Positions 1 to 9,087 of a stretch of 64,000 nt of DNA are shown here, piece after piece; positions within the stretch are counted from its first letter, which is position 1, and each line of letters opens with the position of its first letter. Both the position numbers and the translations under genes were made by a program. The DNA lies in NCBI RefSeq assembly GCF_030680185.1, contig NZ_JAUXVZ010000030.1, forward strand, positions 62,001 to 126,000, written 5' to 3'. Below the pieces are notes generated by a model. That model saw only the letters and a list, made by a program, of their open reading frames with translations, was not told the origin of the DNA and made no database searches. This DNA comes from Phenylobacterium sp. Lineage in GTDB: Bacteria; Pseudomonadota; Alphaproteobacteria; Caulobacterales; Caulobacteraceae.

Positions 1-2
1 GG

Positions 3-1580
3 CGGCTCAACTACACCGAGACTGAGAACACCACCGAACTGCCGCTGATCCTCGCCCAGCAGGGCTCTAACCTCCAGCGCGCCTCGCTGACCTACGACAA
101 GACCGACGCCAAGTTCCCGACGATTTCGCTGGCCACGACCGTGCCCGGCGCGACCGCCGGGACGTTCGCCAGCGGCGCGCCGCTGAGCGCCCTCAACCAG
201 ACCGCCTTCCCGGTGAACATCGCCCTCCCGCTGGAAGGCGCGGTGACCTCGGAATCCTACGTCTACAAGATCGACGCCGCGCGCGACGCGATGTTCGGCG
301 CCACGCCGGTCACCGTGCGTCTGGGCGCCGAGTATGATGACCGGACGGTGAGCGGCAATCTGCTGTCGCAGAGCAACACCCTAGTCCTGCCAGCCCTGCT
401 TCCGCGGATCGGCGCCACGTTCAGCGCGGCCGACTATGTGACGGACCAGCGGTGGACCAGCGGCTTCGCCCGCGGGTTCGACGTGAACTATGTGGACAAC
501 AAGGCCATGCGGCAGGACCTCATGGCCCTGCTCGACCGGCTGGAAGCCGCCGGCCTCTACAATCCTGCGGCCAACAACGCCCCCGATGGCCGCTACGAAA
601 TCACCGAAAAGCTCCTGTCGGCCTATGGTTCGGCCAAGTGGGAGATCGGCGCGGCCCAGATCGTCGCCGGCGCCCGGGTCGAGCGGTTCGAACAGACCAT
701 CGACGGGTTCGTGACCGTGGGAACCGCCACCACGCCGGCGGCCTATGAGAACGAAGACACCTCGATCTTCCCCAGCATCAATGTGAAGTACGACCTGGAC
801 GCCGACACCGTCCTTCGCGTGGCGCTCTCGACCGGCATCGCCCGCCCGTCCTTCGGCACGGTCCGCGCCGGCGCCTCGATCAACGACATCGGCCGCAGCG
901 TCACCGGCGGCAACCCGACCCTGGAGCCGGAACGCACCATCGGTCTCGATGGCGCCTATGAGCGCTATCTGACCGGCGCGGGCCTGGCCTCGGTCAGCGC
1001 CTTCTACCGGTCGGTGGACAATGTGCTCTACGACGCGGTCTCCAAAGTCACCGACGACCGCTTCGACGCCACCGGGGTCGACCGGACGGGCTATGACTAC
1101 ACCACCACCCTCAATGGCGGCCGCGGCAAGCTCTATGGCCTGGAGCTGGCCTATCTGCAGCAGTTCGAGTTCCTGCCCGGCGCCTGGAGCGGCCTGGGCT
1201 TCCAGGGCAATGTCACCTTCCTGAAGGGCGATTTCGAAACCCAGGACGGCCGCACCGAGCAGTTCCCCGGCACCTCGGAGCGGATCCTCAACACCTCGGT
1301 CTTCTACGAGAAGTATGGCCTGTCGGCCCGCCTCAGCTACCAGTGGCGCGACGACTGGCAGGACACCATCGGCGGCCTGGGCTCGGGCGAGTTCCGGGCG
1401 GCCACCGAAAGCCTGGACCTGTCCCTGCGCTACGCTGTCAACGACCGCCTCAGCCTCTTCCTCGACGCCAACAACCTCACCGACGAAGTCTATGTCGCCT
1501 ATGAGGGCTCCGAGCAGTTCCCGACGGAAGTCGAACAGATCGGCGCCCGCTGGATGGCCGGCATCCGCTTCACCTACTGA
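3..1580 (+). CDS. TonB-dependent receptor, C-terminal part (gene begins before the window)
   Basis: Outer-membrane beta-barrel importer that takes up large substrates using TonB energy. The frame is already open at base 3 and stays open to the TGA at 1578-1580, so the plug domain and signal peptide lie outside the window. About 525 residues of barrel are visible, with alternating aromatic/polar strands. The barrel contains typical receptor phrases such as IARPSFGTVRAG and GGNPTLEPERT. It ends in MAGIRFTY, the terminal-aromatic signature used by the BAM complex. The TonB_dep_Rec C-terminal pattern of Caulobacterales receptors fits well. A secreted phosphatase starts 14 bases downstream and is probably co-transcribed, which suggests a phosphorylated substrate. 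The substrate itself cannot be read from the sequence. An ATG at 141 is internal to the barrel and is not a start. Confidence 0.92.
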   Translation, partial: RLNYTETENTTELPLILAQQGSNLQRASLTYDKTDAKFPTISLATTVPGATAGTFASGAPLSALNQTAFPVNIALPLEGAVTSESYVYKIDAARDAMFGATPVTVRLGAEYDDRTVSGNLLSQSNTLVLPALLPRIGATFSAADYVTDQRWTSGFARGFDVNYVDNKAMRQDLMALLDRLEAAGLYNPAANNAPDGRYEITEKLLSAYGSAKWEIGAAQIVAGARVERFEQTIDGFVTVGTATTPAAYENEDTSIFPSINVKYDLDADTVLRVALSTGIARPSFGTVRAGASINDIGRSVTGGNPTLEPERTIGLDGAYERYLTGAGLASVSAFYRSVDNVLYDAVSKVTDDRFDATGVDRTGYDYTTTLNGGRGKLYGLELAYLQQFEFLPGAWSGLGFQGNVTFLKGDFETQDGRTEQFPGTSERILNTSVFYEKYGLSARLSYQWRDDWQDTIGGLGSGEFRAATESLDLSLRYAVNDRLSLFLDANNLTDEVYVAYEGSEQFPTEVEQIGARWMAGIRFTY

Positions 1581-1594
1581 TCTGGAGATTCCTC

Positions 1595-2656
1595 ATGATG
1601 CGATCGACCGCCCGCCGCGGCGCCCTGATTTCCGCGCTCTGCCTCTTCGCCGGAACAGCCCAGGCCGCCATCGTCAACGCTGAGGCCCACCGAGGTCCGG
1701 ACGGCGCCCTGGCCCTATCCTGGACCGAGACCAACGGCGCGGCGGTCGACGTCTTCATGGGCCACGACCCGAAGGCGTCCCTCGAACAGATGACCCTGAT
1801 CTCGTCCGCCGACGGGGACGGCCGCCACAGCGTGGCGCCGGCCTCCCCTGAGGCCCGTCACTACTTCATGCTCCGCGCGGCGGACGGAACCCGGTACCGC
1901 CTGGCCGAACGCTTGGTGCCGCTGGCCGGCGCCATGAACTTCCGCGATGTCGGCGGCTATGAGACCCAGGACGGCCGTTTCGTGCGCTGGGGAAAGATCT
2001 ACCGCTCGGCGGCGCTGTCGGGCCTCAACCCCGACGACTTCGCCAAGATCCAGGATCTGGACATCCGCTATGTCTACGACCTGCGCTCGGTCGGTGAGCG
2101 CCAGGACGAGCCGACCCGCTGGCCGCAGACCGGCGCCACCATGGTCAGCCACGACTATGAGATGGACATCTCGGCCTTCATGGCCGCCTTCGCCGATGGC
2201 CCCAGCGCCGACAAGGTGCGCGCGGCCATGACCGCCTTCTATCCGGCCGTGGTGGACAGCCATAAGACCCAGTTCCGCGCCGTGTTCGCCGAACTGCTGG
2301 AGGGCGACGACGGCGCCATCCTCTATCACTGCTCGGCCGGCAAGGACCGCACGGGCGTGCAGACCGCCCTGATCCTCTCGGCCCTGGGTGTGCCGCGCGA
2401 GACGGTGATCGAGGACTTCCTGCTGTCGAACCAGCACCACCGGATCTCGGGCGACTCCGGCCCTATGGCCGGGATGCCGGCCGACGTTCTGGAGGTCCTG
2501 GGCGGCGTCGAGCGCCCCTATCTCGAGGCCTTCTTCGCCGAGATCGACAGCCGCTATGGCGGCGTCGAGGGCTACTTGGCCGCCGAACTGGAGGTCGATG
2601 CGGCGGACATCCAACGCCTGCGCACGCTCTACACCGAAGACGTCAGCGGCTCCTGA
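1595..2656 (+). CDS. exported tyrosine-phosphatase-like protein (Y_phosphatase3 type)
   Basis: Protein of 353 residues with a Sec signal peptide (MMRSTARRGALISALCLFAG, cleavage after AQA near residue 24). Residues 25-110 look like an Fn3-like beta domain. The rest is a cysteine phosphatase domain with a NFRDVGG entry motif and the P-loop HCSAGKDRTG. The Lys and Asp inside this loop are typical of the MptpB/LipA branch, which acts on phosphotyrosine, phosphoserine and phosphoinositides. A GGAG Shine-Dalgarno precedes the ATG at 1595; a second ATG follows at once. It sits 14 bases after the TonB receptor, so it probably dephosphorylates a substrate in the periplasm or at the surface before uptake. 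A role as an effector or as a phytase-like enzyme cannot be excluded. Confidence 0.88.
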   Translation: MMRSTARRGALISALCLFAGTAQAAIVNAEAHRGPDGALALSWTETNGAAVDVFMGHDPKASLEQMTLISSADGDGRHSVAPASPEARHYFMLRAADGTRYRLAERLVPLAGAMNFRDVGGYETQDGRFVRWGKIYRSAALSGLNPDDFAKIQDLDIRYVYDLRSVGERQDEPTRWPQTGATMVSHDYEMDISAFMAAFADGPSADKVRAAMTAFYPAVVDSHKTQFRAVFAELLEGDDGAILYHCSAGKDRTGVQTALILSALGVPRETVIEDFLLSNQHHRISGDSGPMAGMPADVLEVLGGVERPYLEAFFAEIDSRYGGVEGYLAAELEVDAADIQRLRTLYTEDVSGS

Positions 2657-2689
2657 ACGCCAAGGCGCGTCAGCGCTGAGACGACGACA

Positions 2690-2779
2690 GGACACGAAGG
2701 GCGCAAAGGACACAAAGGGTCTGGCGGCTCCGCTCTTCGTGGCCTTCGCTGACCTTCGTGTCCTTTGTGACCCCTTGTC
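2690..2779. repeat. long imperfect inverted repeat between convergent genes
   Basis: Left arm 2691-2721 and right arm 2751-2779 pair over most of their length. GGACACGAAGG (2690-2700) and CCTTCGTGTCC (2753-2763) are exact inverse copies. Each arm is itself built from short repeats of the ACGAAGG / ACAAAGG type. The element fills the gap between the phosphatase stop (2656) and the oxidase stop (2801), so it could end transcription from both sides. Such CTTCGTGTCCTTTGTG units occur as dispersed intergenic repeats in many GC-rich bacteria, so it may be one copy of a genomic REP-like family. Confidence 0.75.
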
Positions 2780-2800
2780 TGAGCCAAGGGCCAGACGCGC

Positions 2801-3961
2801 CTAAAGCCGCCGCACGCCCTCGCGCCTCAGGTCGGCCAGGGTCGGCATACCGTTCACGGCCATGAAGAGATCGGCCTCGGCCAGGATGCACTTCAGGACG
2901 TGGGCTGCGCCGGCCGCGCCATCCAGGGCCAAGCCGTAGACGAAGGGGCGCCCTACGCCCACGGCCGCCGCGCCCATGGCCAGGGCCTTGACCACGTCGG
3001 AGCCCGAGCGGATGCCGGAGTCGAACCAGACGGGCACGTCCCCGCTGGCCTTCACCACATCGGGCAGCATGTCGATGGCCGCGATGCCGCCATTGGCCTG
3101 CCGGCCGCCGTGGTTGGAGCAGTAGATGCCGTCGGCGCCCATATCGACGGCCTTCCGCGCGTCGTCCGGATGGCAGATACCCTTCAGGATGATCGGCAGC
3201 TTGGTGACGGACTTCAGCCAGGCGATGTCTTCCCACAGCATGGGCCGGCCAAACAGCGAGCCCCACAGGGCCACGGCCTCGGCCGGCGACTCCGAGGCGT
3301 CCTTGCCGAGCAGCTTCTGGAAGACCGGATCGGCGGTGTAGTTTTTCAGCACGTGGCCGCGCAGTTGGGGGAAGTTGCCGGCGTTCAGGTCCCGGGGGCG
3401 GAACCCGGTCACCCAGGTATCCAGGGTGACGATGATCCCGCGATAGCCGGCGGCTTCGGCGCGTCGGATCAGGCTCTCGGCCAGGTCCTTGTTGCGCGGG
3501 GTGTAGAGCTGGAAAAAGCCAGGCGTGTCGCCCAGGTGCGGGGCCACATCTTCCAGGGTGTCATTGCCGAGGGTCGAGACCACCATGGGCACGCCGGTCA
3601 TGGCCGAGGCCTGGGCCGCAGCGATGTCGCCGTGCTGGTCCTGGCTGCACATGGCCGTCACGCCGATCGGCGCCATGAATAGCGGGGAGTGATAGGTGTG
3701 GCCAAACAGGTCGGCAGACAGATCCCGCACGCTGGTCTCGACCATCATGCGCGGGACCATGCCCCAGTGGTGGAAGGCCGCCGCGTTCTGGTCCTGGGTG
3801 AACTCGTCGCCGCAGCCGCCCTGGACGTAGTTGAGCACATGACCTGGCATGGCCGCCGTGGCCCGCTTGACCAGGGTCGCATAGTCCACCGGCACGCCGG
3901 GCAGCACGCCGCGCAGGCCCAGCCCATAGATCTCGTTCTGATAGCTCCCGAACTGCGCCAT
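2801..3961 (-). CDS. FMN-dependent alpha-hydroxyacid oxidase (lactate 2-monooxygenase-like)
   Basis: Member of the glycolate oxidase / lactate 2-monooxygenase family, which oxidises 2-hydroxyacids with FMN. The protein has 386 residues from the ATG at 3961. That start is chosen because GGAGGAGG lies about 8 bases upstream; an upstream in-frame extension lacks such a site. Visible motifs are the FMN-binding FMAPIGVTA near the N-terminus, the substrate/FMN segments FFQLY and IIVTLDT, the catalytic lysine in LPIILKGI, the active-site SNHGGRQANGG with its His and Arg, and the flavin phosphate loop WFDSGIRSGSDVVKALAMGA. The N-terminal GGCGDEFTQDQN segment is closest to lactate 2-monooxygenase-like proteins. 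It converges with the upstream phosphatase; PhoX lies 91 bases behind it on the same strand. The exact substrate is unknown. Confidence 0.9.
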   Translation of the reverse strand: MAQFGSYQNEIYGLGLRGVLPGVPVDYATLVKRATAAMPGHVLNYVQGGCGDEFTQDQNAAAFHHWGMVPRMMVETSVRDLSADLFGHTYHSPLFMAPIGVTAMCSQDQHGDIAAAQASAMTGVPMVVSTLGNDTLEDVAPHLGDTPGFFQLYTPRNKDLAESLIRRAEAAGYRGIIVTLDTWVTGFRPRDLNAGNFPQLRGHVLKNYTADPVFQKLLGKDASESPAEAVALWGSLFGRPMLWEDIAWLKSVTKLPIILKGICHPDDARKAVDMGADGIYCSNHGGRQANGGIAAIDMLPDVVKASGDVPVWFDSGIRSGSDVVKALAMGAAAVGVGRPFVYGLALDGAAGAAHVLKCILAEADLFMAVNGMPTLADLRREGVRRL

Positions 3962-4052
3962 CGCCCAGACCTCCTCCGATATGCTGTTTGCCGAACGAAG
4001 CCACGGCGCACGGCGGCAGGTCAAAGGATTCGTGGCTTCAATACCGATGTCG

Positions 4053-5957
4053 TCAGGTGTGCTGACCCAGGATCGAACCCCCGTCGATGCGGCTGATGAA
4101 GATCACCGAGGGCCGGGGCGCTAGGGCCGGATCACGCTCTGGCCAGCGCTCTGTGACCTCCGCCAGCGAGGCCGCCCCTTCGGCGGGGTGCTGGACCGCC
4201 AGGAACAGACCCGATCCATCCGGCGTAAAGGCCGGACTACAGCACTCAGCCCCAGCGGGCGGCGAATAGAAGAGGCGCGGCCAGGCGCGGGCCTCGCCGT
4301 CTGTGGCCATCACCCAGAGCCCGTCGTGGTCCCGGCGTCCGGGTCCGTCTGTGCAGACCCAGAGGCGGCCGACCGCATCAAAGGCCAGGTTGTCCGGCGC
4401 CTCGAACCAGTCTTCGGGCCCAGCCGCGGGATGGAAGCGCGCCCCCTCCCCCGGCTTGGCGGGGTCGCCGCAAAGGGCGAAGATGGTCCAGGCGAAGCGA
4501 TCGGCGGCGTGGTCTGGTCCCAGGCCGGTATCGGGCGGGACAAGCTCCAGCAGATGGCCCGCGGCGTTCTCGTCCCGGGGATTGGCGGCGTTGGTCCCGG
4601 CGGTCCGAGCCTCGTCGGCGCCGGTCAGGGCGATGATGATGCGCCCGGTCTTCGGGTCCGGCAGATAGCCCTCGGGCGAATCCATCGGCGTGGCGCCCAA
4701 CAGGTCCGCCGCGCGGCGGGTCTCGACCAGCACGTCGCCCTGGCTGTGGAAGCCGTTCTCAGTCGTCAGCGGTCCGACGCCGTAGACCAGGGGTAGCCAA
4801 TCCACCGTCCCTTCGGCCGAGAAGCGGGCGACGCTGAGGACGCCCTCGTCGAGCAGGTCGCGGTTGGCCGCACGGTTGTTCGGATCGAAGGGCTGCGCCG
4901 TGACGAAGCGGTAGCAGTACTCATATTCCCAGTCGTCGCCGAGATAGACGACCACCCGGCCGTCCGGAGCCAGAGCGCATTGGGCGCCCTCATGGGCGAA
5001 GCGGCCCAGAGCCGTGCGCTTCACGGGCGCAGCGTCAGGGTCAAAGGGGTCGATCTCCACCACCCACTCGAAGCGGTTCGGCTCGTTGGGCTCGTGATTG
5101 ATGTCGAAGCGACGATCGGCCCGGGCCCAGCCGTATCGGCCGTGGGGCTCCAGGTCGGCATAGTGATTGCGCGCCAGATGCGCCGGGTCGGGATGGCGGC
5201 TGACATCACCGCCGAAGAAGTCGGCCGAACCCTCCTCTCCTGACAGCACCGTCCCCCAGGGGGTGACGCCGCCATTGCAGTTGTCGTGGGTCCCCAACAC
5301 GGCGCGCCCGCTGGGATCGGCGGCCGTCCGCAGCCTGGGATGTCCCGCCGCCGGGCCGGAGATGCGCACAGGCGTGGTCGCCGTCACCCGGCGGTTGAAG
5401 GGGCTGTCCAGAACAGCCTTCCAGACACCATTTGCGCGGCGGAGCTCGACCACCGACATCCCGCAGGCGGCCATGGTGACGCGCACCTGCTCCAGGCTCA
5501 TCTCCGCTGCGGCGGACGCCTCCTGAAGAGCGCCGAACATCAGGTGCGGGTTCGGGTATTCGTGATTGACCACCAACAGGCCGCGGTCGGGCTCGCCGTC
5601 CTCCAGGGGCAGGAAGGCCGTGTAGTCGTTGTTAAATCCAAACTGCCGCGCCGCAGCGTCAGAATCCGGGCGGCTCGGGTCGAAGGGCGCGGCGTTCGAC
5701 CAAAGGGGGTCGCCCCAGCGCAGGACGATGTCGCGGCGATAGCCCGCCGCGATCGCCTCACGCGGACCGATCGAAAGCGAGAGCGGCGGGAAGCCCAGCC
5801 CGCCCGCCGCCGACGCCGCGACGGGCGCCAGGGACAGCGCCGCCGCCCCCAGCAACAGGCGACGGCGGTCAATGAGCGCGGAGATCGGCTCCCCTCGCCC
5901 TGTCCGCGCCGGAGCGGCGCGCCCCTTGTCGTTAAACACCCGCTCCGGCCAGTCCAT
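4053..5957 (-). CDS. phoX: PhoX-family alkaline phosphatase (DUF839), Tat-exported
   Basis: Calcium/iron-dependent periplasmic phosphomonoesterase of the PhoX/DUF839 family, about 634 residues. A twin-arginine signal (DRRRLLLGAAALSLAP) lies near residues 30-46 after a charged leader, as usual for PhoX. Family landmarks are FGFNNDYTAFLPL, LVVNHEYPNP, a CNGGVTPWGT(V)LSGEE block with the conserved Cys and Glu, and a C-terminal EDWFEAPDNLAFD / LWVCTDGPG region. Start choice: GAGGAG touches the ATG at 5963 directly but lies 6 bases before the ATG at 5957, so 5957 is preferred. The TonB receptor gene ends 17 bases upstream, so the two form an operon and probably recover phosphate from organic esters. 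No convincing Pho box was seen in front of the receptor. Confidence 0.9.
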   Translation of the reverse strand: MDWPERVFNDKGRAAPARTGRGEPISALIDRRRLLLGAAALSLAPVAASAAGGLGFPPLSLSIGPREAIAAGYRRDIVLRWGDPLWSNAAPFDPSRPDSDAAARQFGFNNDYTAFLPLEDGEPDRGLLVVNHEYPNPHLMFGALQEASAAAEMSLEQVRVTMAACGMSVVELRRANGVWKAVLDSPFNRRVTATTPVRISGPAAGHPRLRTAADPSGRAVLGTHDNCNGGVTPWGTVLSGEEGSADFFGGDVSRHPDPAHLARNHYADLEPHGRYGWARADRRFDINHEPNEPNRFEWVVEIDPFDPDAAPVKRTALGRFAHEGAQCALAPDGRVVVYLGDDWEYEYCYRFVTAQPFDPNNRAANRDLLDEGVLSVARFSAEGTVDWLPLVYGVGPLTTENGFHSQGDVLVETRRAADLLGATPMDSPEGYLPDPKTGRIIIALTGADEARTAGTNAANPRDENAAGHLLELVPPDTGLGPDHAADRFAWTIFALCGDPAKPGEGARFHPAAGPEDWFEAPDNLAFDAVGRLWVCTDGPGRRDHDGLWVMATDGEARAWPRLFYSPPAGAECCSPAFTPDGSGLFLAVQHPAEGAASLAEVTERWPERDPALAPRPSVIFISRIDGGSILGQHT

Positions 5958-5974
5958 CACCATCTCCTCAGGCC

Positions 5975-8854
5975 CTAGAAGCGATAGTTGACGCCGAATG
6001 TGACGGTGCGCCCGCTATAGGTGGCCCCCTCCAGGTACCGCGATCCCTCGCCATAGCGTTCATCGACGATGGGCTTGTCGCCATCGTTCAGCAGGTCGAC
6101 CGCATTGACGAAGATCCTGGCCTTGGACGTCAGGGCGTAACGGAACTGACCGTCCAGCGAGCCATAGGGCTCCTCGACAATCCGGGTCCCGTAGCTGGAG
6201 AACCGCACCGCCTGGCTGTCGCGCCAGCCATAGGCCAGCGTCGCTTCGACCCCGTGCTTCTGGTAGGTGACCGCGCCGGTGAAGATCGTTTCCGGCGCAT
6301 TGAAGAAGTCGCCACCCTCAATGCCCTCGACGCCCGTATCGGCGTCGCTCCTCTGGAAGGTGGCGTTCGCGTAGGCGCCCAGGCCGTTCCAGGCGCCCGG
6401 CAGTTCGATGAATTGCCGGACCAGGTTGAACTCCGCCCCATAGACCGTGGCGTCCTCGCCATTGGCATAGGTGACGATGTCGTCGATGACCTTGCCGGCC
6501 AGGCGGGGATCGTTCTCGAAACGCGCCCGATCGCCCTCGGCCTCGATGGCGATGCCGCTGAAGATGAAGCGCTCGATCCGCTTGTAGTAGACGCCAGCCG
6601 AGATCACCCCGATCGAGCCGAAATAGCGCTCCACGCCCAGGTCGAAATTATAGGCGTAGGCCGGTTTCAGGCCCGGATTGCCAATCGTGACATCGACCTC
6701 GCCATCATCTTCCTCGATCTCCGTCGCGCCGGAGATGAAAAGCGGTTCGGGCCGGGCGATGGAGGTGAAAAAGGCCCCGCGGAACACCAGATTGTCGGAC
6801 GGGCGATAATTGACCTGAACCCGCGGCAGCCAGCTGGTGTAGTCGGCCTTGCCGGTGATGCGGCGGAACTGCGGATCGGCGTCTTCGAGTTCGACCGCCT
6901 CCCAGTTGTCCGACTCGACCTTGGTGTGATCCACGCGAAGGCCGCCGATCACTTCCCAAGCGCCCCAGTCGGCCTTGGCCATGGCATAGGCCGCGAAGAC
7001 GTCCTCGCGGCTCTCATAGCTGTCGGCGTCCAGCGGGATCACGCCATCCTCGACATAGGCGTTCTCGAAGTCGGGATCGGTGTCGACCAGCATCTGAGAA
7101 TAGGCGCGCCAGGCTTTCACCTGGTCGATGTTCAGCGAGAGATACGGCGCGTAGGGCGCCCCTGTGGCCGAGACATCCACCAGCGGGCCGACGCCGAAGT
7201 CGGTGAGGCTGAGCGGGCCTTCCAGCTCCATCACATTGCCTTCGGTCAGGACGCGCTTGGAGCGCTCGGCCTTGGCGCCGACCTTTACGCTGCGCAGCAA
7301 GTCGGACGCCGGCTCATAGGTGATGTCGATGTGCGCGGCGTAGCGGGTGTTCTCTTGGTCATCGATATCGATGTCGTTGTAGCCGAGCTCATAGTTCGCG
7401 GGATCGGCGATGCGGGCCAGATCGGCCGCCGACAGGTTGGGCCGCGGAAAATCGCCCGACAGATCATAGTCCAGCAGATTGCTGTCCAGCTCGACCTGGA
7501 AGGCGACTTCGTTATCAAAGGGCTCATTGCGCACGCCGGTGGAGAAGCCCAGGCCGTACTCGTAGGTGAAGGCCCCGCTATGGGTCACGCCGCTCAGAAC
7601 ATAGGACTGCTGGGTAAGCTCGGTCTCTTCATACTGATTGAAGATCGAGGCCGTGCCCGGCTCGGTGAGGATCAGGGCGCCGTCGTCATCGTACTCGTCG
7701 GTCCCGGCCTCGAAATAGAGGGCGCGGCTGAGTTCCTGGTCGTAAAGCCGATTATAGCTGCCCTTGAAGGTCAGCTCGGTGGCGTCCGAAACCGCCCAGT
7801 TCAGCGCCAGATTGGCCGAGATATTCTCCCGATCATCCTCGTACTGGGTGAGGTGAAACTGCAGGGGCGTGACCCCTGCGCTGGGATCGTCCTCCACATA
7901 GGCCAGGTAGTCCTCGTCATTGTAGAAGACGAAGCCCTGGGTCTTGCGCTTGGACCAAGCGGCCGAGACCAGGACGCCGAACTGCTGCTGATCGCCGAAC
8001 CGGCGCGCCGCCGTCGCCTGGATCATCGGGCTCGTCTCGCCCGCCAGGTCGTGATGAAAGCCGCTGAGCGTCAGGTCGATGACGTTTCCGGCGAAGTCGA
8101 AGGCAGTCGCCGTCTCCAGCACCACCGCGCCGCCGATGCCGTCAGCCTCATGGTCGGGCAGCAGGGTCTTGTGCACGGTGATCGAAGACAGGGCCGCGGT
8201 CTGCACCATGTCCAGCGGCACCCGCCGGTTTTCCTTCTCCGGCTGAGCGGCGTTCATCCCGTTGATCTGGGTGTTGTTCAGGCCGCTGTCCAAGCCGCGG
8301 ATGGAGACGTAGCGGCCCTCGCCAGCGACAACCTCCCGCTGCACCGAGACGCCGGGCATGCGACGCAGGGACTCCGCGGCGTTCAGATCGGGGAAGCGGC
8401 CGGCCTGGTCGGCCGAAACGATATTGCTGATATTATCGGCTGCGAACTGACGGCTGAGCGCCTGGGCCTGGGCGGCGCGCTGGCCGACGACCACCAACTC
8501 CGTCACCGTGCCCGCGCCCAGCACCGAAACTTGCTCGGCGCTCTCGCCGCCCGCGAGGGTCAAGGTTTCACGACCGGTCGGAAAGCCCAGATACTGCAGG
8601 GTGAGATTGTAGGCGCCCGGCGTCAGGGCGCCGAACCGGTAGCGGCCCTCGGAGTCCGTCACGGCGGTCCGGCCCGTCTCCTCGATGCGCACCAGCACGC
8701 CCGAGAGCGGCGCGCCGGTCTGGGCCTGGCGCACGACCCCGGCGAGTTGCGCTGCGGGCGCCTGCGCCCACGCCACCGGCGCGCTGAAGGCGGCCACCAG
8801 GGCGGCAGTTGTCAGTATGAGGCCCCGAGGCCCCGTCGAGCTGAATCGAACCAT
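5975..8854 (-). CDS. TonB-dependent receptor with carboxypeptidase-like N-terminal domain
   Basis: Complete outer-membrane receptor of 959 residues. A signal peptide ends near AWAQA (residue 31). A carboxypeptidase-regulatory-like beta domain follows (residues about 36-110, LAGVVRQAQTGAPLSGVLVRI). The plug domain carries NIVSADQAGRFPDLNAAESL, RMPGVSVQRE, YVSIRGLDSGLNNTQINGM and DHEADGIGGAV, the pattern of the Xanthomonas/Caulobacter TonB receptor subfamily (TIGR01782 type). The barrel ends in VTFGVNYRF with terminal Phe. GGGGGAC precedes the ATG at 8854. phoX follows 17 bases after the stop, suggesting that receptor and phosphatase serve the same organophosphate substrate. A perfect 9-base hairpin lies in the leader just before the Shine-Dalgarno. 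Confidence 0.93.
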   Translation of the reverse strand: MVRFSSTGPRGLILTTAALVAAFSAPVAWAQAPAAQLAGVVRQAQTGAPLSGVLVRIEETGRTAVTDSEGRYRFGALTPGAYNLTLQYLGFPTGRETLTLAGGESAEQVSVLGAGTVTELVVVGQRAAQAQALSRQFAADNISNIVSADQAGRFPDLNAAESLRRMPGVSVQREVVAGEGRYVSIRGLDSGLNNTQINGMNAAQPEKENRRVPLDMVQTAALSSITVHKTLLPDHEADGIGGAVVLETATAFDFAGNVIDLTLSGFHHDLAGETSPMIQATAARRFGDQQQFGVLVSAAWSKRKTQGFVFYNDEDYLAYVEDDPSAGVTPLQFHLTQYEDDRENISANLALNWAVSDATELTFKGSYNRLYDQELSRALYFEAGTDEYDDDGALILTEPGTASIFNQYEETELTQQSYVLSGVTHSGAFTYEYGLGFSTGVRNEPFDNEVAFQVELDSNLLDYDLSGDFPRPNLSAADLARIADPANYELGYNDIDIDDQENTRYAAHIDITYEPASDLLRSVKVGAKAERSKRVLTEGNVMELEGPLSLTDFGVGPLVDVSATGAPYAPYLSLNIDQVKAWRAYSQMLVDTDPDFENAYVEDGVIPLDADSYESREDVFAAYAMAKADWGAWEVIGGLRVDHTKVESDNWEAVELEDADPQFRRITGKADYTSWLPRVQVNYRPSDNLVFRGAFFTSIARPEPLFISGATEIEEDDGEVDVTIGNPGLKPAYAYNFDLGVERYFGSIGVISAGVYYKRIERFIFSGIAIEAEGDRARFENDPRLAGKVIDDIVTYANGEDATVYGAEFNLVRQFIELPGAWNGLGAYANATFQRSDADTGVEGIEGGDFFNAPETIFTGAVTYQKHGVEATLAYGWRDSQAVRFSSYGTRIVEEPYGSLDGQFRYALTSKARIFVNAVDLLNDGDKPIVDERYGEGSRYLEGATYSGRTVTFGVNYRF

Positions 8855-8867
8855 AGTCGTCCCCCAC

Positions 8868-8887
8868 CCGCCGCGCGGGCGCGGCGG
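8868..8887 (-). promoter_or_regulatory. leader hairpin before the TonB receptor
   Basis: CCGCCGCGC (8868-8876) and GCGCGGCGG (8879-8887) are perfect inverse copies with a two-base centre, 13 bases before the start codon of the receptor. This is the only clear structure in the 233-base gap 8855-9087, which must also hold the promoter. It could modulate translation or mark an operator. No effect is proven. Confidence 0.5.
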
Positions 8888-9087
8888 CTCAAGCGGTCAC
8901 ACCGCGGATTTGAGTCTGATGCAGCCTCTAAGCCCTGGTTCAGGAACGTCCGCGATAGCGCTCGCAGGGGAGCGACTGGCCATGCGGCCAGGCGGGCGGC
9001 GAAAGTTGCCGGTAAACTGCCCGGCGGCTTTAGCCGAAGTCCATGTCGTCTTTGTGAAGCTTGCGAGACATGGCTCGCTGCTGTCGC

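Noticed and set aside
4070..4090. GGTTCGATCC, similar to a tRNA T-arm
   Set aside because: It is inside the phoX coding end (Gly-Ser-Ile-Leu codons), and no acceptor or anticodon arms can be paired around it.
8888..9087. Pho box before the receptor-phoX operon
   Set aside because: No pair of CTGTCAT-like repeats with the right spacing was found on either strand, so PhoB control is not claimed.
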